64,000 nucleotides of DNA from Mesorhabditis belari (GCA_958450365.1 CAUEEP010000736.1:1423501-1487500), one strand, 5' to 3'; shown: positions 24,790-36,685, counted from the stretch's first letter. The notes: generated by a model not told the origin, from the sequence alone. Translations and numbers: made by a program.

Positions 24790-25012
24790 ATTGATTCAGT
24801 TCTTGAATTGATTCAGTTCTTGAATTGATTCAGTTCTGAAATTGATTCAGTTCTGGAATTGATTCAGTTCTAGAATTAGTTCAGTTCTAGAATTGATTCA
24901 GTTCTAGAATTGATTCAGTTCTAGAATTGATTCAGTTCTAGAATTGATTCAGTTCTAGAATTAGTTCAGTTCTAGAATTGATTCAGTTCTGGAATTGATT
25001 CGTTCAATTCAA
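24790..25012. repeat. ATTGATTCAGTTCTAGAA 18-base minisatellite
   Basis: About 12 units with one- to two-base variation, in the A-B intergenic region. The stretch 25320-25720 nearby repeats GAGAGTGAAAGAGTTTCAG and TTTGGGATGGTCAATAGTGG. Confidence 0.85.
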
Positions 25013-26396
25013 TCTGGAATTGAATTGTTCCTAACAAAGACTTGTAAATCGAAATTGAAATAGGAATTGACAATGAATCCATTTTGCTGATACAATCAGA
25101 CCCAGATAAGAACAAATCTTTTCTAGAATTTTCGAATTTTTAAATCAAATAGTAAGAATTCAATGTCAATTTCAATTCAATTGTTCAATTCGATTCAAAA
25201 AAATCATATTTCAATCACTCAAGTACTTTAGGAAAGAGGGGGAGTTTTTGAAAGGATAAATTCGAATGCAAATCAAAAATGCACACCTTTTCCCATCTCT
25301 CTCAATTCTTGATTTGATTCAAGTGTGTATTGGACCCGATTTCACTCTCTGAAATGGAATTGTCAGAGAGTGAAAGAGTTTCAGAGAGTCCGTCTCTATT
25401 GATCCTTTCAATTCGGATGGTCAATAGTCAACTAGATACTATTGACCATCTTTGGGATGGTCAATAGTGGATCTAGTTGTTGAATTGGACAAAATTTAAT
25501 TTTCCCCATTTGAGCACCCCATTCTTATCAAATTTATTGAATTTTAAACAGAATTTTCAGAGAGTGAAGTTTGTCAGAGAGTGAAACTCACTCTCTGACA
25601 AACTTCACTCTCTGACATTCCATTTCAGAGAGTGAAAGAGTTTCAGAGAGTCCATCTCTATTGATCCTTTCAATTCGATCTTTGGGATGGTCAATAGTGG
25701 ATCTAGTTGTTGAATTAGAACGAAATTTCATTTCATTTAATTTTCCCCATTTGATCACTCGATTTTTATCAAATTTATTGAATTTTAAACAGAATCTCAA
25801 GACCGATAAAAGTTCATTTTTAAAGCTAATCGATAGCTGTAGTCTTGGATTTCAAAGTCTTAAACTCATTTCTATTTTGCGAATCAAAAACAATCACAAA
25901 ATAAGGCTGTAATGTCAGCTTTTTGTCAATTCCCCGTTCAATTCAAACCTCGTAAATCTCCCACTTTGGTCAATGCAAATATTAAGTATTTCAAGGCTTC
26001 AGTCCTCTCTGACTCTTCCCGAATAGCAAATATTTGAATATTACAGCCTTTCTCTCTTTTCTTTTCACTCAATTCATAAAATCAATCATTCTCCATCCAC
26101 GTGAACAATATTTGGAAAAACTTGACATTCACTGATTCAACAATTCTTTCTGAACGAACAAAAAAAAACAGTTTTTGAGCATTCTCTTTCCCGAAAAGTC
26201 AATATCTGTAATTGAAATTTTTCTCTAAAACGATTTAAAAAAGTTTTTCCGATCACTTTTTTGCTATTGGAAAAATATCAGTTTGACATAAATTGGCATT
26301 TTCAAATCCTTTTCTCAATTTGACAACAATTTTTAAAACTTTAGACTCTTGAGAATCAGATTTGATTAATCAATCAAATTTTATTAATCAAACTAC

Positions 26397-26614
26397 CATA
26401 TTTTCTCTAATAGTGGTGCACAGCATCGAGCCGAGTTGATGACTATTTTACGGCTTCCAATTTTTCCTAAAAGCTCAACACTCAAATCACCCACTAGATC
26501 TCATCGTCAGCTACATTTTCCAACCCCACATCGATAGGTTCTGATAAGCGGTTCTCGAGATTTCGAGGAATTTAGGCGACGCTCCGGGTGCACTACTACT
26601 AGAGAAAATACGGT
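26397..26614. mobile_element. R1 inverted-repeat element
   Basis: Ends ACCATATTTTCTCTAATAG and CTAGAGAAAATACGGT with the full R1 core. The flank at 26240-26396 (TTTTTGCTATTGGAAAAA) recurs beside R1 copies at 31560 and 34140, so that flank is part of a larger composite repeat. Confidence 0.8.
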
Positions 26615-27234
26615 ATCTAGCGCGCCAGCTCAGTTCCTCTTTAACATCTTTATCTTGTCCTTTGTGCGTAAAGCGGTAAACTCACCTCATCTAGCGCACT
26701 CAATTCTTCATCTTTTCACAAAGCATTTCTTCAACAAAATGAAGAATTCAGTGAGCCAGAAGCTCTTCAAATCCTACATCGATTGACTCGTCCTTTGTGT
26801 ACACTTTTTTAAATTACAAACACATCTTCTCTGGTGCACTGAATTCTTTTCTTATAACAATCAAGACGCTACAGTAGAATGAAGAATTCAGTGCGCTAGA
26901 TCATGTGCGTTTCCACGCACAAAGTCCGTCAGCAGAAGGGAAAGCTTTTAACGAAAAATTTAGAGAACTGAACGTTAAATTTCAATTAAATAAAATGAAA
27001 ATTATAAAGTGATTTTTAAATAAATTTCCTATTTAAAAAACTCTCAAAATTTTTGCACACAAATTCCCCGAAAATCGGAGCCAATTTTCGCCTATCCATC
27101 AACTTTTTTTTTTTTACCTATTTTACTCTCAATTTTTCCATGATCCACTCGATTTTTCAAAATTTTCCCTCAAAAAAAACCTTGCATTATTATCCCTTTT
27201 TTGATCTCTTTATATTCATTTTTCTCTTTTCTTG

Positions 27235-27725
27235 GGAGTGGGACAAATGCGAGCTTTTTTTTGCGCACCCGGACATTTGCGCACCTTTTTTTCCGCACCT
27301 TGCCCATTATCGCACCTTTTTTCGCGTTTTAAAAAAGCTCTAAAAAGCTAATATTAACCAATTTCTATTCCAAAAGTTGTTTTTCTAGGTAATTTTAGGG
27401 TGTAGAATCGAAATTTTGACATATCAGAGCTTGTGGAAACAATTTGAAAGACAAAACGGCTAGGTCAAATTACAGAAATTTCAAATTGTCGATTTTTCTC
27501 TTTGTATAACACCGTCCGTTTGCTTCCACAAGCTCTGATATGTCAAAATTTGAATTCGACGCCCTCAAATTACCTAGAAAGACAACTTTTGGAATAGAAA
27601 TTGGTTAATATTAGCTTTTAGAGCTTTTTTAAAACGCGAAAAAAGGTGCGCTAATGGGCAAGGTGCGGAAAAAAAGGTGCGCAAATGTCCGGGAGCGCAA
27701 AAAAAGCTCGCATTTGTCCCACTCC
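27235..27725. repeat. 490-base palindrome, arms about 207 bases
   Basis: GAGTGGGACAAATGCGAGC at the left is the complement of GCTCGCATTTGTCCCACTC at the right, and complementarity continues to GACATATCAGAGCTTGTGG with few mismatches. The central 75 bases are unique. It lies 590 bases upstream of gene B. Confidence 0.85.
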
Positions 27726-28315
27726 TCTTTTCTTTTCTTTTCTAAATTTGCATATGAATACGGGTCGATTTCTAAACATTTACGAGTGATTCATTTAAGA
27801 AAAACGATGATTTTTATGCGCTTTTTGAAATAAATCTATAAAAAAAACAGAGAAAAACAGAAAAGTTAACATTTACACTCAGCTATACTGTTTTTAAAAG
27901 CTTTCTGAAACTTCCAAGAAAGTTCAAAAGATCCTTATCACTTTAAATTATGAAAAACTCAAGCATTTCTCTTCAGCAGTCAAAAAAAAACTTATTTTTA
28001 ACCATTTTTCAAGAGATTTTTGACTCAAAAAACAGTAAACGGATCGAATTTTTTAAGAAATTTAATTATTAATGAAAATCTGAGTTTAAACACAAAGATA
28101 AGTAGCTTGTTTTGGTCGTTTTAGTCGTTTTGATCATTCCATTGTTTTCTTGCCGCATAATATTAGCCTCTATTATCTTACAAAACTATTTAATAAATTT
28201 CAAAACTAAATTCCTTTCAACCTTTTATTCATTTTAGAGTAAAAACGAATTTTCCGTGGATCTCTGCCGATCCACTTCTCGTCATTTCCCTTTTTTCAAT
28301 GCCACTCCAGCGACG

Positions 28316-31300
28316 ATGAGCACACGATGGCTCATTATCGGATTTACACTTTCAAATTTTTGTTATGGTTTGTTTATTTGATACCGTAAACACTGTAATA
28401 GTACCTCACCGCCCTCGTACAGTCGCGTAGTCGCAAAGTCGCAAGTCGCAAAGTCGCGTAGTTGCAAGTCGCGTAGTTTTTTAGTATTTCGTTTTTTTCA
28501 AAGCGCCCGTACTTTCAAAAAATGCGTCTTTGGTATCAAAAAATAGCCCTGAATTTCAGCTATTTTTTGACACCAAAGACGCTTTTTTGATACCAAAGAT
28601 AATGACGGTGCGGAGCGTTGCGTAGTCTAGCTTTGAACGAGTTTTTCTCGACACTGGTTTAAGCTACAATACGCGCTTAGGTATCAAAAAATAGCTGAAA
28701 TTCAGGGCTATTTTTTGATACCTAAGCGAGCATTGTAGCTTAAACCAATGTCGAGAAAAACTCGTTCAAAGCTAGACTACACAACGCTCCGCACCGTCAT
28801 TATGGGGGTGGGGCAGTATTATTGTATTTACGGTAAGTATTTTTATCTAAAAGCTATTCTAGCTATGCTATCTAGTTTAAAAGTAAAGATCAAAAGATAT
28901 CCTCTATCTTCAAAGTATGTCTGCTTACAAGCTGCCGATTTTTCGTCATGGTCGACTGGCTAAGAGCCTTGAATCTTAGTCAAAGGGTCAAAGGTCCCCG
29001 GCTAGATTATTGGTTCTTTTTTTCCTTTAATTTAGGGCTTAGGGGTTATGCTTATGTGTTGTTTAAACCAAATTTTTTAAAAAAATGATTTTAGGAGCTC
29101 CTACAACCCTTCCTGAACATTTATCATCTGATCAACTCATTCCCATTGTTAAACAACCAACTGAAACACCAGGTACGTAGGGTTTGTGATATGGATAGGT
29201 AAAATTGAATGTAGATTATAGATCTTTGAACAATACTAATAACTTTTTAAGGATTTTAAGAAATTTCATCTTTATTTACAGATAGATCTTTGGATCTTGA
29301 AGTCTTTTGTGAAATGATCGTCTTAAAATCTGATTGTCGTTTCTTATTTATAAATCAATATGTACAATTTATAAATCAATATGTACAATTTAGAAACTTT
29401 GTATATGTTACGTCCGAATCTGAGGAGATTCATTCTCCTCCGAAACGGACGTCCGACTCAGAGTCGGACGTCCATCTCTGAGTCGGACGTCCGTTTCAGA
29501 GGAGAATGAATCTCCTCAGATTCGGACGTCCGGATCGGAGATGGACGTCTCCTCAGATTCGGACGTAACATATATACCGTAAAAGCTCTAATAGAAAACC
29601 CTCGCTATAGAAGCGTCTAAGTTTTCTCTCAAATAAACGCTCATATCTCGACACCAGTACGTTTGTTTCTTCGCGTTTAGTTATAAAATTAAAGTAGAGA
29701 GGATGGACGATTTTTTGAGATATAACACTTATTTTTAGCATTAACCAGCACTTAGAAAAATGATTGAAAAGTGGCATAACAAAGCCGATTTTTCACCATT
29801 TTTCAATCATTTTTTCTAAGTGCTGGTTAATGCTAAAAATGAGTGTTATATCTCAAAAAATCACCCATCCTCTCTACTTTAATTTGATATCCAAGCGCGT
29901 GGAAACAAACGTACTGGTGTCAAGATATGAGCCGTTCTTTGAGTGTCAACTTACTACGCGACGCGACAAAAAAAACCGATTTTTCATCATTTTTCAATCA
30001 TTTTTTCTAAGTGCTGGTTAATGCTAAAAATATGTGTTATATCTCAAAAAATCACCCATCCTCTCTACTTTAATTTTATACCTAAATGCAAAGAAAGAAA
30101 CGTACTGGTGCCGAGATATGGACGTTTATTTGAGAGTAAACTTAGACACGACGCTTCTATGGTGGCTTTTCTATTAGAGCTTTTACCGTATATCTACAAA
30201 TAAACTATTATTACACTTCTATTCATAGAATTCTTCATTTAGAAGAAGTTTTTCTTCGACTTGATCGAAATGAGGACAATCACATCAGTTTTTCCGAGTT
30301 TCTCATGAAAGACGTTGAATATGTTCACAAAAAGATGAAAGAATATATGCAATCGGATATTAATGGTAAAGATTGTCTTTGTTGATTGATTAAATTGAAA
30401 AGAAATAAAGAAAAGATTGACTCAAAGAAATTCAGGGGATAATATAATTGATTTCGAAGAGTTTCTTCAATCAATGAATGCTCAGAAAACGCTAGAGAAA
30501 GCCCGAGAAGCGAAACGTTTAGATCAGAAACAAAAAGAGGAAGAAGGTTGGGATTTTAAAAGTTAATAGTTTAAGTTAACGAATTAATATTGTATTTAAG
30601 GCTCTGAAGAATTTCTGAAAGATCAGCCTTCTGACGAAAAAGTCGCAAGTGAAGAGATTGAAGAAATGAAACTCGATAAGGACACTGAGAGATTATTGCG
30701 AAGAGCTAATGCTGATGCTTTTGAGGTCAGTGAAATCGTATTATCCGTTTATAGCTCAAATCAATAAACCTACTTAAGATCTATTTAGAGATCTAAACTT
30801 AAGCTTGAATTAGTTTAGTTTAATTGATTTTGAAGCCATGAATGCAGGGTGGCAATTACGAAAACCAATATATTTCTTGTTTAATAACCAATTTTTGTTG
30901 TTAACAATTCTTTTTATCTCAAAAAAAACAAGAAAAGTTAGTTCTTTTCAAAAAGATTAAATCAATATACCGTATTTTCTTTAATAGTAATAGTACCTCG
31001 CCAAGCCGAGTTGATGACTATTTTACGGCTTTCAAAGCTTTCACAGAAGCTCAACACTCAAATCCCCCACTAGATCTCATCGTCAGCTACATTTTCCGAC
31101 CCCACATCGATAAGTTCTGATAAGCGGTTCTCGAGATTTCGAGGAATTTAGGCGACGCTCAGGGTGCACCTACTATTAGAGAGAATACGCTAGCTCTGGG
31201 CTCTAGGTAATCTGGGACTGGGAAATCTATCAAATTGTGACTCTGATTGACCAGAGAAAGAAGTAGCGTATTTCCTCTTATAGTAGTGCACCCCGCCGAG

Positions 31301-34300
31301 CCCAGTTGATGACTATTTTACGGTTACCAAGCTTTCGCAGAGACTCTCAACACTCAAATCCCCCACTAGATCTCATCATCAGCTACATTTTCCGACCCCA
31401 CATCGATAAGTTCTGATAAGCGCTTCTCGAGATTTCGAGGAATTTAGGCGACGCTCAGGGTGCACTACTAACAGAGAGAATACGCTAGCTCCAAAGTATC
31501 TCTGTAAGTAGTTTCAAAGCGTCCCAAGCATATTGGCAAAGCTGGGGAAGATTCCGATCACTTTTTTGCTATTGGAAAAGTATCAGTTTCACATAAATTG
31601 GCATTTTCAAATCGTTTTCTCAATTTGACAACAATTTTCAAAACTTTTCCGCCTGCGTACTTGAACGAAAGTAAAACCGCGAAATCATGATGGGGTAGCA
31701 TGATGGGGTGAAAGTTGAGGATTCATTCTTAAGCAAATCCCCCACAAGATCTCATCATCAGCTACATTTTCTGACCCCACATCGATAAGTTCTGATAAGC
31801 GATTCTCGAGATTTCAAGCAATTTAGGTAAACGGCGCACTACGATTAGGGAAAATATAGATATAGGTTATCACAGGTGGCCAGATTCAATATATACCGTA
31901 TTTTCTCTAATAGTAGTGCACCCCGGCGAGCCGAGTTGATGACTATTTTACGGCTTCTAAGCTTTCGCAGAAACTCAACACTCAAATCCCCCACTAGATC
32001 TCATCATCAGCTACATTTTCCGACCCCACATCAATAGGTTCTAATAAGCGGTTTTTGAGATTTCGAGTAATTTAGACGACGATCAGGGTGCACTACTATT
32101 AGAGAAAATACGGTATCTACTTAAGATCTTACTATAGGATTAATGCTACGATACAGGCTTGAAGATAACGTGGAAAGGCATCAACGGTAAAAAAAAGATA
32201 CATCGAATTCACCCTAAGCCTTTTAACCCATTCGAAACCGCAGCGTTTTTTCCTTTTTTTCGTCTACGGACCAAGCCCTTTTTTGACATTTTTGACTCCG
32301 AAGCAGTTTATTTATGGTTGGAAAGATGTAAGAGAGTCTCCTACACCATTTATTTTTGATGAAGAACGATTTGGATTTGACTTCAGTACTTTTCAAGATC
32401 CTATCGATTATTGTCCTTATTTTATCGACGACAATATTTTAGTAGGCGAATCTAATAAACATGGAAAAAGGAAAACAAACTGGCAGGTTTTCGATGCAAA
32501 ATCTTTCAAGCTCTTCCTGGCTTCAAATGGGAATCGTCAAATTACCGAGGATTCGTGACTACTGGAGTAGCAGGCCTGGATTAGGAGGATTTTTCCACAT
32601 GTCCCACATTATGTCAAGAGCAAAATTTGAATCTATTCTTCGCTGCAGAAGTTTCGAATGGGTTAAAGAGATTTCTTCAAAGAATAAATGGTTAAGCTTT
32701 AAAGCATGCCTTGGCCTCTAGGACACTCCAAATACTGAAATCAAATCCCATCAAACGTCTTGAGATACTCATTTTTAAGGTTAACTTTCGTTAGCGTAGG
32801 CTTTCGCGCATTTTCTTCACCGTCTTCTTTGTTGTCATTGTCGTTCTTGGTCCTGATCGATTGTAATTTGTTCCCAAGGGATTTTAGCGTTGAATTGTCT
32901 TTGAAACAACCACCATCAATCGACTGAAAATGCTTTTTTGCCTCATACCCGTAGAAGTTGATGATCGAATCTCTACGCTCCTTCGCCATTCTAAAATTTC
33001 AAAAATAAAATGTTGCCAAAATCTTAAATAACAAGAAAAACAGAAAAAGCTGCCAAAAATTTGAGTTCGCGACTTCATAGCCATAAAGAACGTGCCACCT
33101 TAGTTCCATTGAGTAATTGCCCACCTAATTGCGCGCCACTCTGTACACTTCACTCATGGTCAAGTCACCGATCCCAAGATCCTTCAAGTATCGTAACAGA
33201 AGTAACAAAGTTATACTAGAAATTGTTTTCAGCTTTACGATGAAGATGGTGACGGTGTCTTGAATGAGGATGAGATTGTTTTTATGGTTCAAGATTATCT
33301 CGAAGCTGCTCTTCTTGTCACTCCAAAGAAACTTATTGAAGAATATGACATGAATGGAGATGGAGGATTGAATCGAAAGGGTTCATTTGAAAATTGTTTA
33401 ACTAAAAAAAAAAGACTTTTAGAAATGTGGCTTCTTGAAAAAGATATGCCTGAAGATCTGATTGAGTCATTCATCTCATTCAACGATGATCTTGATGGAT
33501 TGTAAGTTGTTTATTTATTTAGATTAAGTTAAGACACAAGTTTACCTAGACACAACTTTTGCTTACACTTAAAATGACTGATCAATTTACTATTACCGTA
33601 TTTTCTCTAATAGTAATAGCACCCTAGCCGAGCCGAGTTGGTGACTATTTTACGGCTTCCAAAGCTTTCACAGAAGCTCAACACTCAAATCACCCACTAG
33701 ATCTCATCGTCAGCTACATTTTCCGACTCCACATCAATAGGTTCTGAAAGGCGGTTCTCGAGATTTCGAGGAATTTAGGCGACCTTCTGGGTAATCTGGG
33801 ACTGGGAAATCTATCAAATTGTGACCCTGATTCACCAGAGAAAGAAGTAGCGTATTTCCTCTTATAGTAGTGCACCCCGCCGAGCCCAGTTGATGACTAT
33901 TTTACGGTTTCCAAGCTTTCCCAGAAGCTCAACACTCAAATCACCCACAAGATCTCATCGTCAGCTACATTTTCCGACCCCATATCGATAGGTTCTGATA
34001 AGTGGTTCTCGAGATTTCGAGCAACTTAGGCAACGCTCAGGGTGCACTACTACCAGAGAGAATACGCTAGCTCCAAAGTATCTCTGTAAGTAGTTTCAAA
34101 GCGTCCCAAACATAATGGCAAAGCTGGGGAAGATTCCGATCACTTTTTTGCTATTAGAAAAGTAACAGTCTCATATAAATTGGCATTTTCAAATCGTTTT
34201 CTCAATTGGACAACAATTTTCAAAACTAAGACCTGGAACAGGTTTTATCAATCAATCAAATTTTATTAATCAAACTACCATATTTTCTCTAATAGTGGTG

Positions 34301-34610
34301 CACCCAGCCGAGTTGATGACTATTTTACGGCTTCCAAAGCTTCGAAGCTCAAACTCAACCCCATAGATCTACCAGCTACATTTTCCGACCCCACATCGAT
34401 AGGTTCTGATAAGCGGTTCTCGAGATTTCGAGGAATTTAGGCGACGCTCAGGGTGCACCTACTATTAGAGAAAATACGATAATTACAATTGTTTACAGAT
34501 ATGTTGACGATTCCATTGATCTCGATTCCTCTGAGAAAAACGTTGTCATTTACAACAAATATCACAAGAATGAAAAAGATGATTTCACAGTGCAAATTGA
34601 TGACGAATAA
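28316..34610 (+). CDS. Secreted/ER EF-hand calcium-binding protein (gene B), 7 exons
   Basis: Exons 28316-28367, 29095-29172, 30243-30365, 30436-30546, 30601-30725, 33233-33501 and 34499-34610 join in phase into 289 residues. Residues 1-18 (MSTRWLIIGFTLSNFCYG) look like a signal peptide. EF-hand loops lie at 51-62 (D,N,D,H,S,E at positions 1,3,5,7,9,12), 82-93 and 166-177, all canonical. A fourth loop at 202-213 has Gly at position 12 where Glu is needed, so it is probably weak. Residues 95-163 are charged and helix-like. The end, QIDDE, is not an HDEL-type retention signal, so the protein could be ER or secreted. It resembles reticulocalbin/calumenin-type luminal proteins but has only four hands. 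The exon 3 acceptor is inferred: 30243 is the only in-phase join I found. A 3' splice site at 28237 marks the 5' UTR exon or trans-splice site. AATAAA (34606-34611) overlaps the stop codon. Confidence 0.8.
28381..28836. mobile_element. R2 inverted-repeat element in gene B intron 1
   Basis: Starts ATACCGTAAACACTGTAATAG and ends ATTGTATTTACGGTA. The internal GATACCAAAGAC and GCGGAGCGTTG blocks occur in both orientations, giving a strong potential hairpin. The first base lies 14 after the exon 1 donor. Confidence 0.75.
29402..29573. mobile_element. Hairpin element rich in GGACGTCC
   Basis: TATATGTTACGTCCGAATC and its complement bound 172 bases in which ATCTGAGGAGATTC and GTCCGACTCAGAGTCGGAC are palindromic. 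It lies in gene B intron 2 and directly abuts the next element. Confidence 0.75.
29574..30191. mobile_element. R4 element, TTACCGTA ends with three internal repeats
   Basis: Ends ATACCGTAAAAGCTCTAATAG and CTATTAGAGCTTTTACCGT. Inside, a block of about 110 bases with TTTTTCTAAGTGCTGGTTAA occurs three times, once inverted. The ends again combine ACCGTA with CTAATAG as in R1 and R2. Confidence 0.7.
30969..32114. mobile_element. R1 cluster in gene B intron 5
   Basis: Copies at 30969-31189, 31265-31484 and 31895-32114, plus a partial one near 31720-31860. The first two are linked by CTGGGACTGGGAAATC and followed by the CAAAGTATCTCTGTAAG block, an arrangement repeated after exon 6. Confidence 0.8.
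32159..32721 (+). pseudogene. piggyBac transposase fragment, copy 2
   Basis: Three overlapping frames carry successive parts of a piggyBac N-terminal region: PKPFNPFETAAFF, then DEERFGFDFSTFQDP through RKTNWQVFDAKSFKLFL, then MGIVKLPRIRDYWSS. At least two frameshifts separate them. Compared with copy 1, the sequence jumps from ...ATTCTTCG straight to CTGCAGAAG, removing about 240 bases. It lies in intron 5 of gene B in the gene's orientation and is not a working gene. Confidence 0.75.
32741..32989 (-). CDS. Small unrecognised open frame in gene B intron 5
   Basis: This 82-residue frame begins one base after a good TTTTAG site, so it has a nematode-like start context. It is lysine- and asparagine-rich (MAKERRDSIINFYGYEAKKH at the start) with an acidic run in the middle. 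It abuts the piggyBac fragment and may be part of the same transposon debris. I recognise no domain. Confidence 0.25.
   Translation of the reverse strand: MAKERRDSIINFYGYEAKKHFQSIDGGCFKDNSTLKSLGNKLQSIRTKNDNDNKEDGEENARKPTLTKVNLKNEYLKTFDGI
33595..34480. mobile_element. R1 cluster in gene B intron 6
   Basis: Copies at 33595-33791 (3' truncated), 33849-34066 and 34277-34480 (the last with a shortened core) fill nearly the whole intron between exons 6 and 7. The first two and their linkers match 30969-31655 in the same order. Confidence 0.8.
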
Positions 34611-35154
34611 ATATTTATTAGGAGTTAAGAAATGGCTATAAAAAGCTTGCAAAGTTCAACACTTAAACGATTCAAAGAGCCATCAAAAGCCAAAGCAAAA
34701 TCATTTCTTATTGATTAGAAGAAAGGCGTTCGGATGTCTGCAAAAGAAAATTTATGAGGATAGGATGTTCTCTCAAAAATCACACCGAAAAACGGTGCTC
34801 TTCAACACACCAAAAGAGAAAAGTGACTAAAAAAAAAGACTTCCGCAATATGCAACCTCTTTTCGATCATCATTTTTCCCTAAAAAGTTTATGAGCTGGA
34901 ATTCGAGAGAAAATTCATCTACCAAGAGGAAATCAAGAGAAGAATTGGTAAGGATTTACAAAAGAAAATATGAATCTTTACTATGATTTCATTAAAAAGC
35001 TTTGTTAAAGATTTTGCAATGAAAAAGAATCCAATTTTAACCACAACAAGCGATTTTATAGCTTTTTTAATATTAGATATGATTAGATTGATTAGATTTG
35101 ATTGATTTTGAGAAAAGATTTTTGATTAGATTCTTTTTTGTAATGCTCTTTGGT

Positions 35155-35572
35155 TTGATGTTGGTTGGTTGGTTGGTTTGGTGTTGGTTGGTTGGTTGGT
35201 TTGATGTTGGTTGGTTGGTTGGTTTGGTGTTGGTTGGTTGGTTGGTTTGATGTTGGTTGGTTGGTTGGTTTGATGTTGGTTGGTTGGTTGGTTTGATGTT
35301 GGTTGGTTGGTTGGTTTGGTGTTGGTTGGTTGGTTGGTTTGATGTTGGTTGGTTGGTTGGTTTGATGTTGGTTGGTTGGTTGGTTTGGTGTTGGTTGGTT
35401 GGTTGGTTTGGTGTTGGTTGGTTGGTTGGTTTGATGTTGGTTGGTTGGTTGGTTTGGTGTTGGTTGGTTGGTTGGTTTGATGTTGGTTGGTTGGTTGGTT
35501 TGATGTTGGTTGGTTGGTTGGTTTGGTGTTGGTTGGTTGGTTTTTGGTTGGTTGGTTGGTGGTTGGTTTTTG
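35155..35572. repeat. 24-base GGTTGGTTGGTTTGATGTT minisatellite
   Basis: About 17 units that differ mainly at one base (TTGATG or TTGGTG). The 107-residue Trp/Gly/Leu frame is an artefact of the 24-base unit. It starts 545 bases after gene B. Confidence 0.85.
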
Positions 35573-36218
35573 TAAGTTAGATTAGGAAAAAGGGAACTTT
35601 ACGGTTAACGACGGGGGCAGCGATTATCGGCGGTGGCCGAGTTTTTGGCCAACTTCCATCCCGCTTTTTGATAGGTTTATGTTAATAAATTTTGATAAAA
35701 CAAATAGCTTCTAAAAGCTAATGTTCTAAGCTATCTAAATCTTATTAAAAATTTCTGATCTGACAAGTTTAAAGTGCTTAAAAATGAGCTTCAATTTGGC
35801 CAAAAAAATTTGGTTCGCCGTCAACCGTAAAGATTCGAAAAAGGTATTTGTTGAATAAAATAATTGAATAACTTCTTTTGAATAATAAATGTTTAAAAAG
35901 AGAATTATTCGCTTGTTTAAATGTTAAAAAGATAACACGAATAGTTTTTTTTATAAAACCCAATCGATAAAAACTAGCTAAAGGATTTCTTAGTTTAATT
36001 TTTTTTTTGAAAACCTTTTAAATTTAGTCTTCTGATTGAGATAAAAGATTAAAGTCAAGAAAGAAATAATCCAAATGTACCAAAACCTAACAACTACTTA
36101 AAGGGTTAATACTTTGAACCACTAGAACAAAATTTGGCTAACATGAAGGCAAAGCAAGAAGAAAGAAAATAATAGATTTTTTTGCTCTTGCGCGAAAAAA
36201 AATAGAAAAGCAATTTTT

Positions 36219-36615
36219 GGGGGTGGGACAAATGCGGCCTTTTTTTGCGCACCTGGACATTTGCGCACCTTTTTTTTTGCTGGAAAAGGAAAGGTCGTAG
36301 AGCTTCAAAAATGGTTTCGTAGAAGGGAATCGTATGCGTAGATTCCGAATTTCGACAAATCAGACCTCGCTGACACGTCAAATTTGGGCTAAAAGGCAAA
36401 AACTGCGGAAAAGCGTTTTGCGTAGTTTTTGCCTTTTAGCCCAAATTTGACGTGTCAGCGAGGTCTGATTTGTCGAAATTCGGAATCTACGCATACGATT
36501 CCCGTATACGGAAATATTTTCGAAGCTCTACGACCTTTCCTAAGGCCTTTTCCAGCAAAAAAAAGGTGCGCAAATGTCCGGGTGCGCAAAAAAAAGGCCG
36601 CATTTGTCCCACTCC
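36219..36615. repeat. 397-base palindrome, almost no spacer
   Basis: Both ends are GGTGGGACAAATGCGGCC and its complement. The arms run almost to the centre at 36413-36420. The outermost 60 bases match the palindrome at 27235, but the inner arms differ. Because it is a palindrome, the same start (MPFSPNLTCQRG) appears on both strands; these frames are not genes. Confidence 0.85.
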
Positions 36616-36685
36616 GTTAAATGATTTCAGTGACATTATTTGATTTAATAATAATTAACTGAATATCTTTTACTTTATATTAAAT

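Noticed and set aside
29290..29481. Extra coding exon of gene B after 29282
   Set aside because: It begins after a good acceptor, but no donor in it gives a phase that joins the EF-hand exon without a stop, and it runs into the hairpin element.
35257..35580. 107-residue Trp-rich membrane-like frame
   Set aside because: Pure GGTTGGTT satellite translation.
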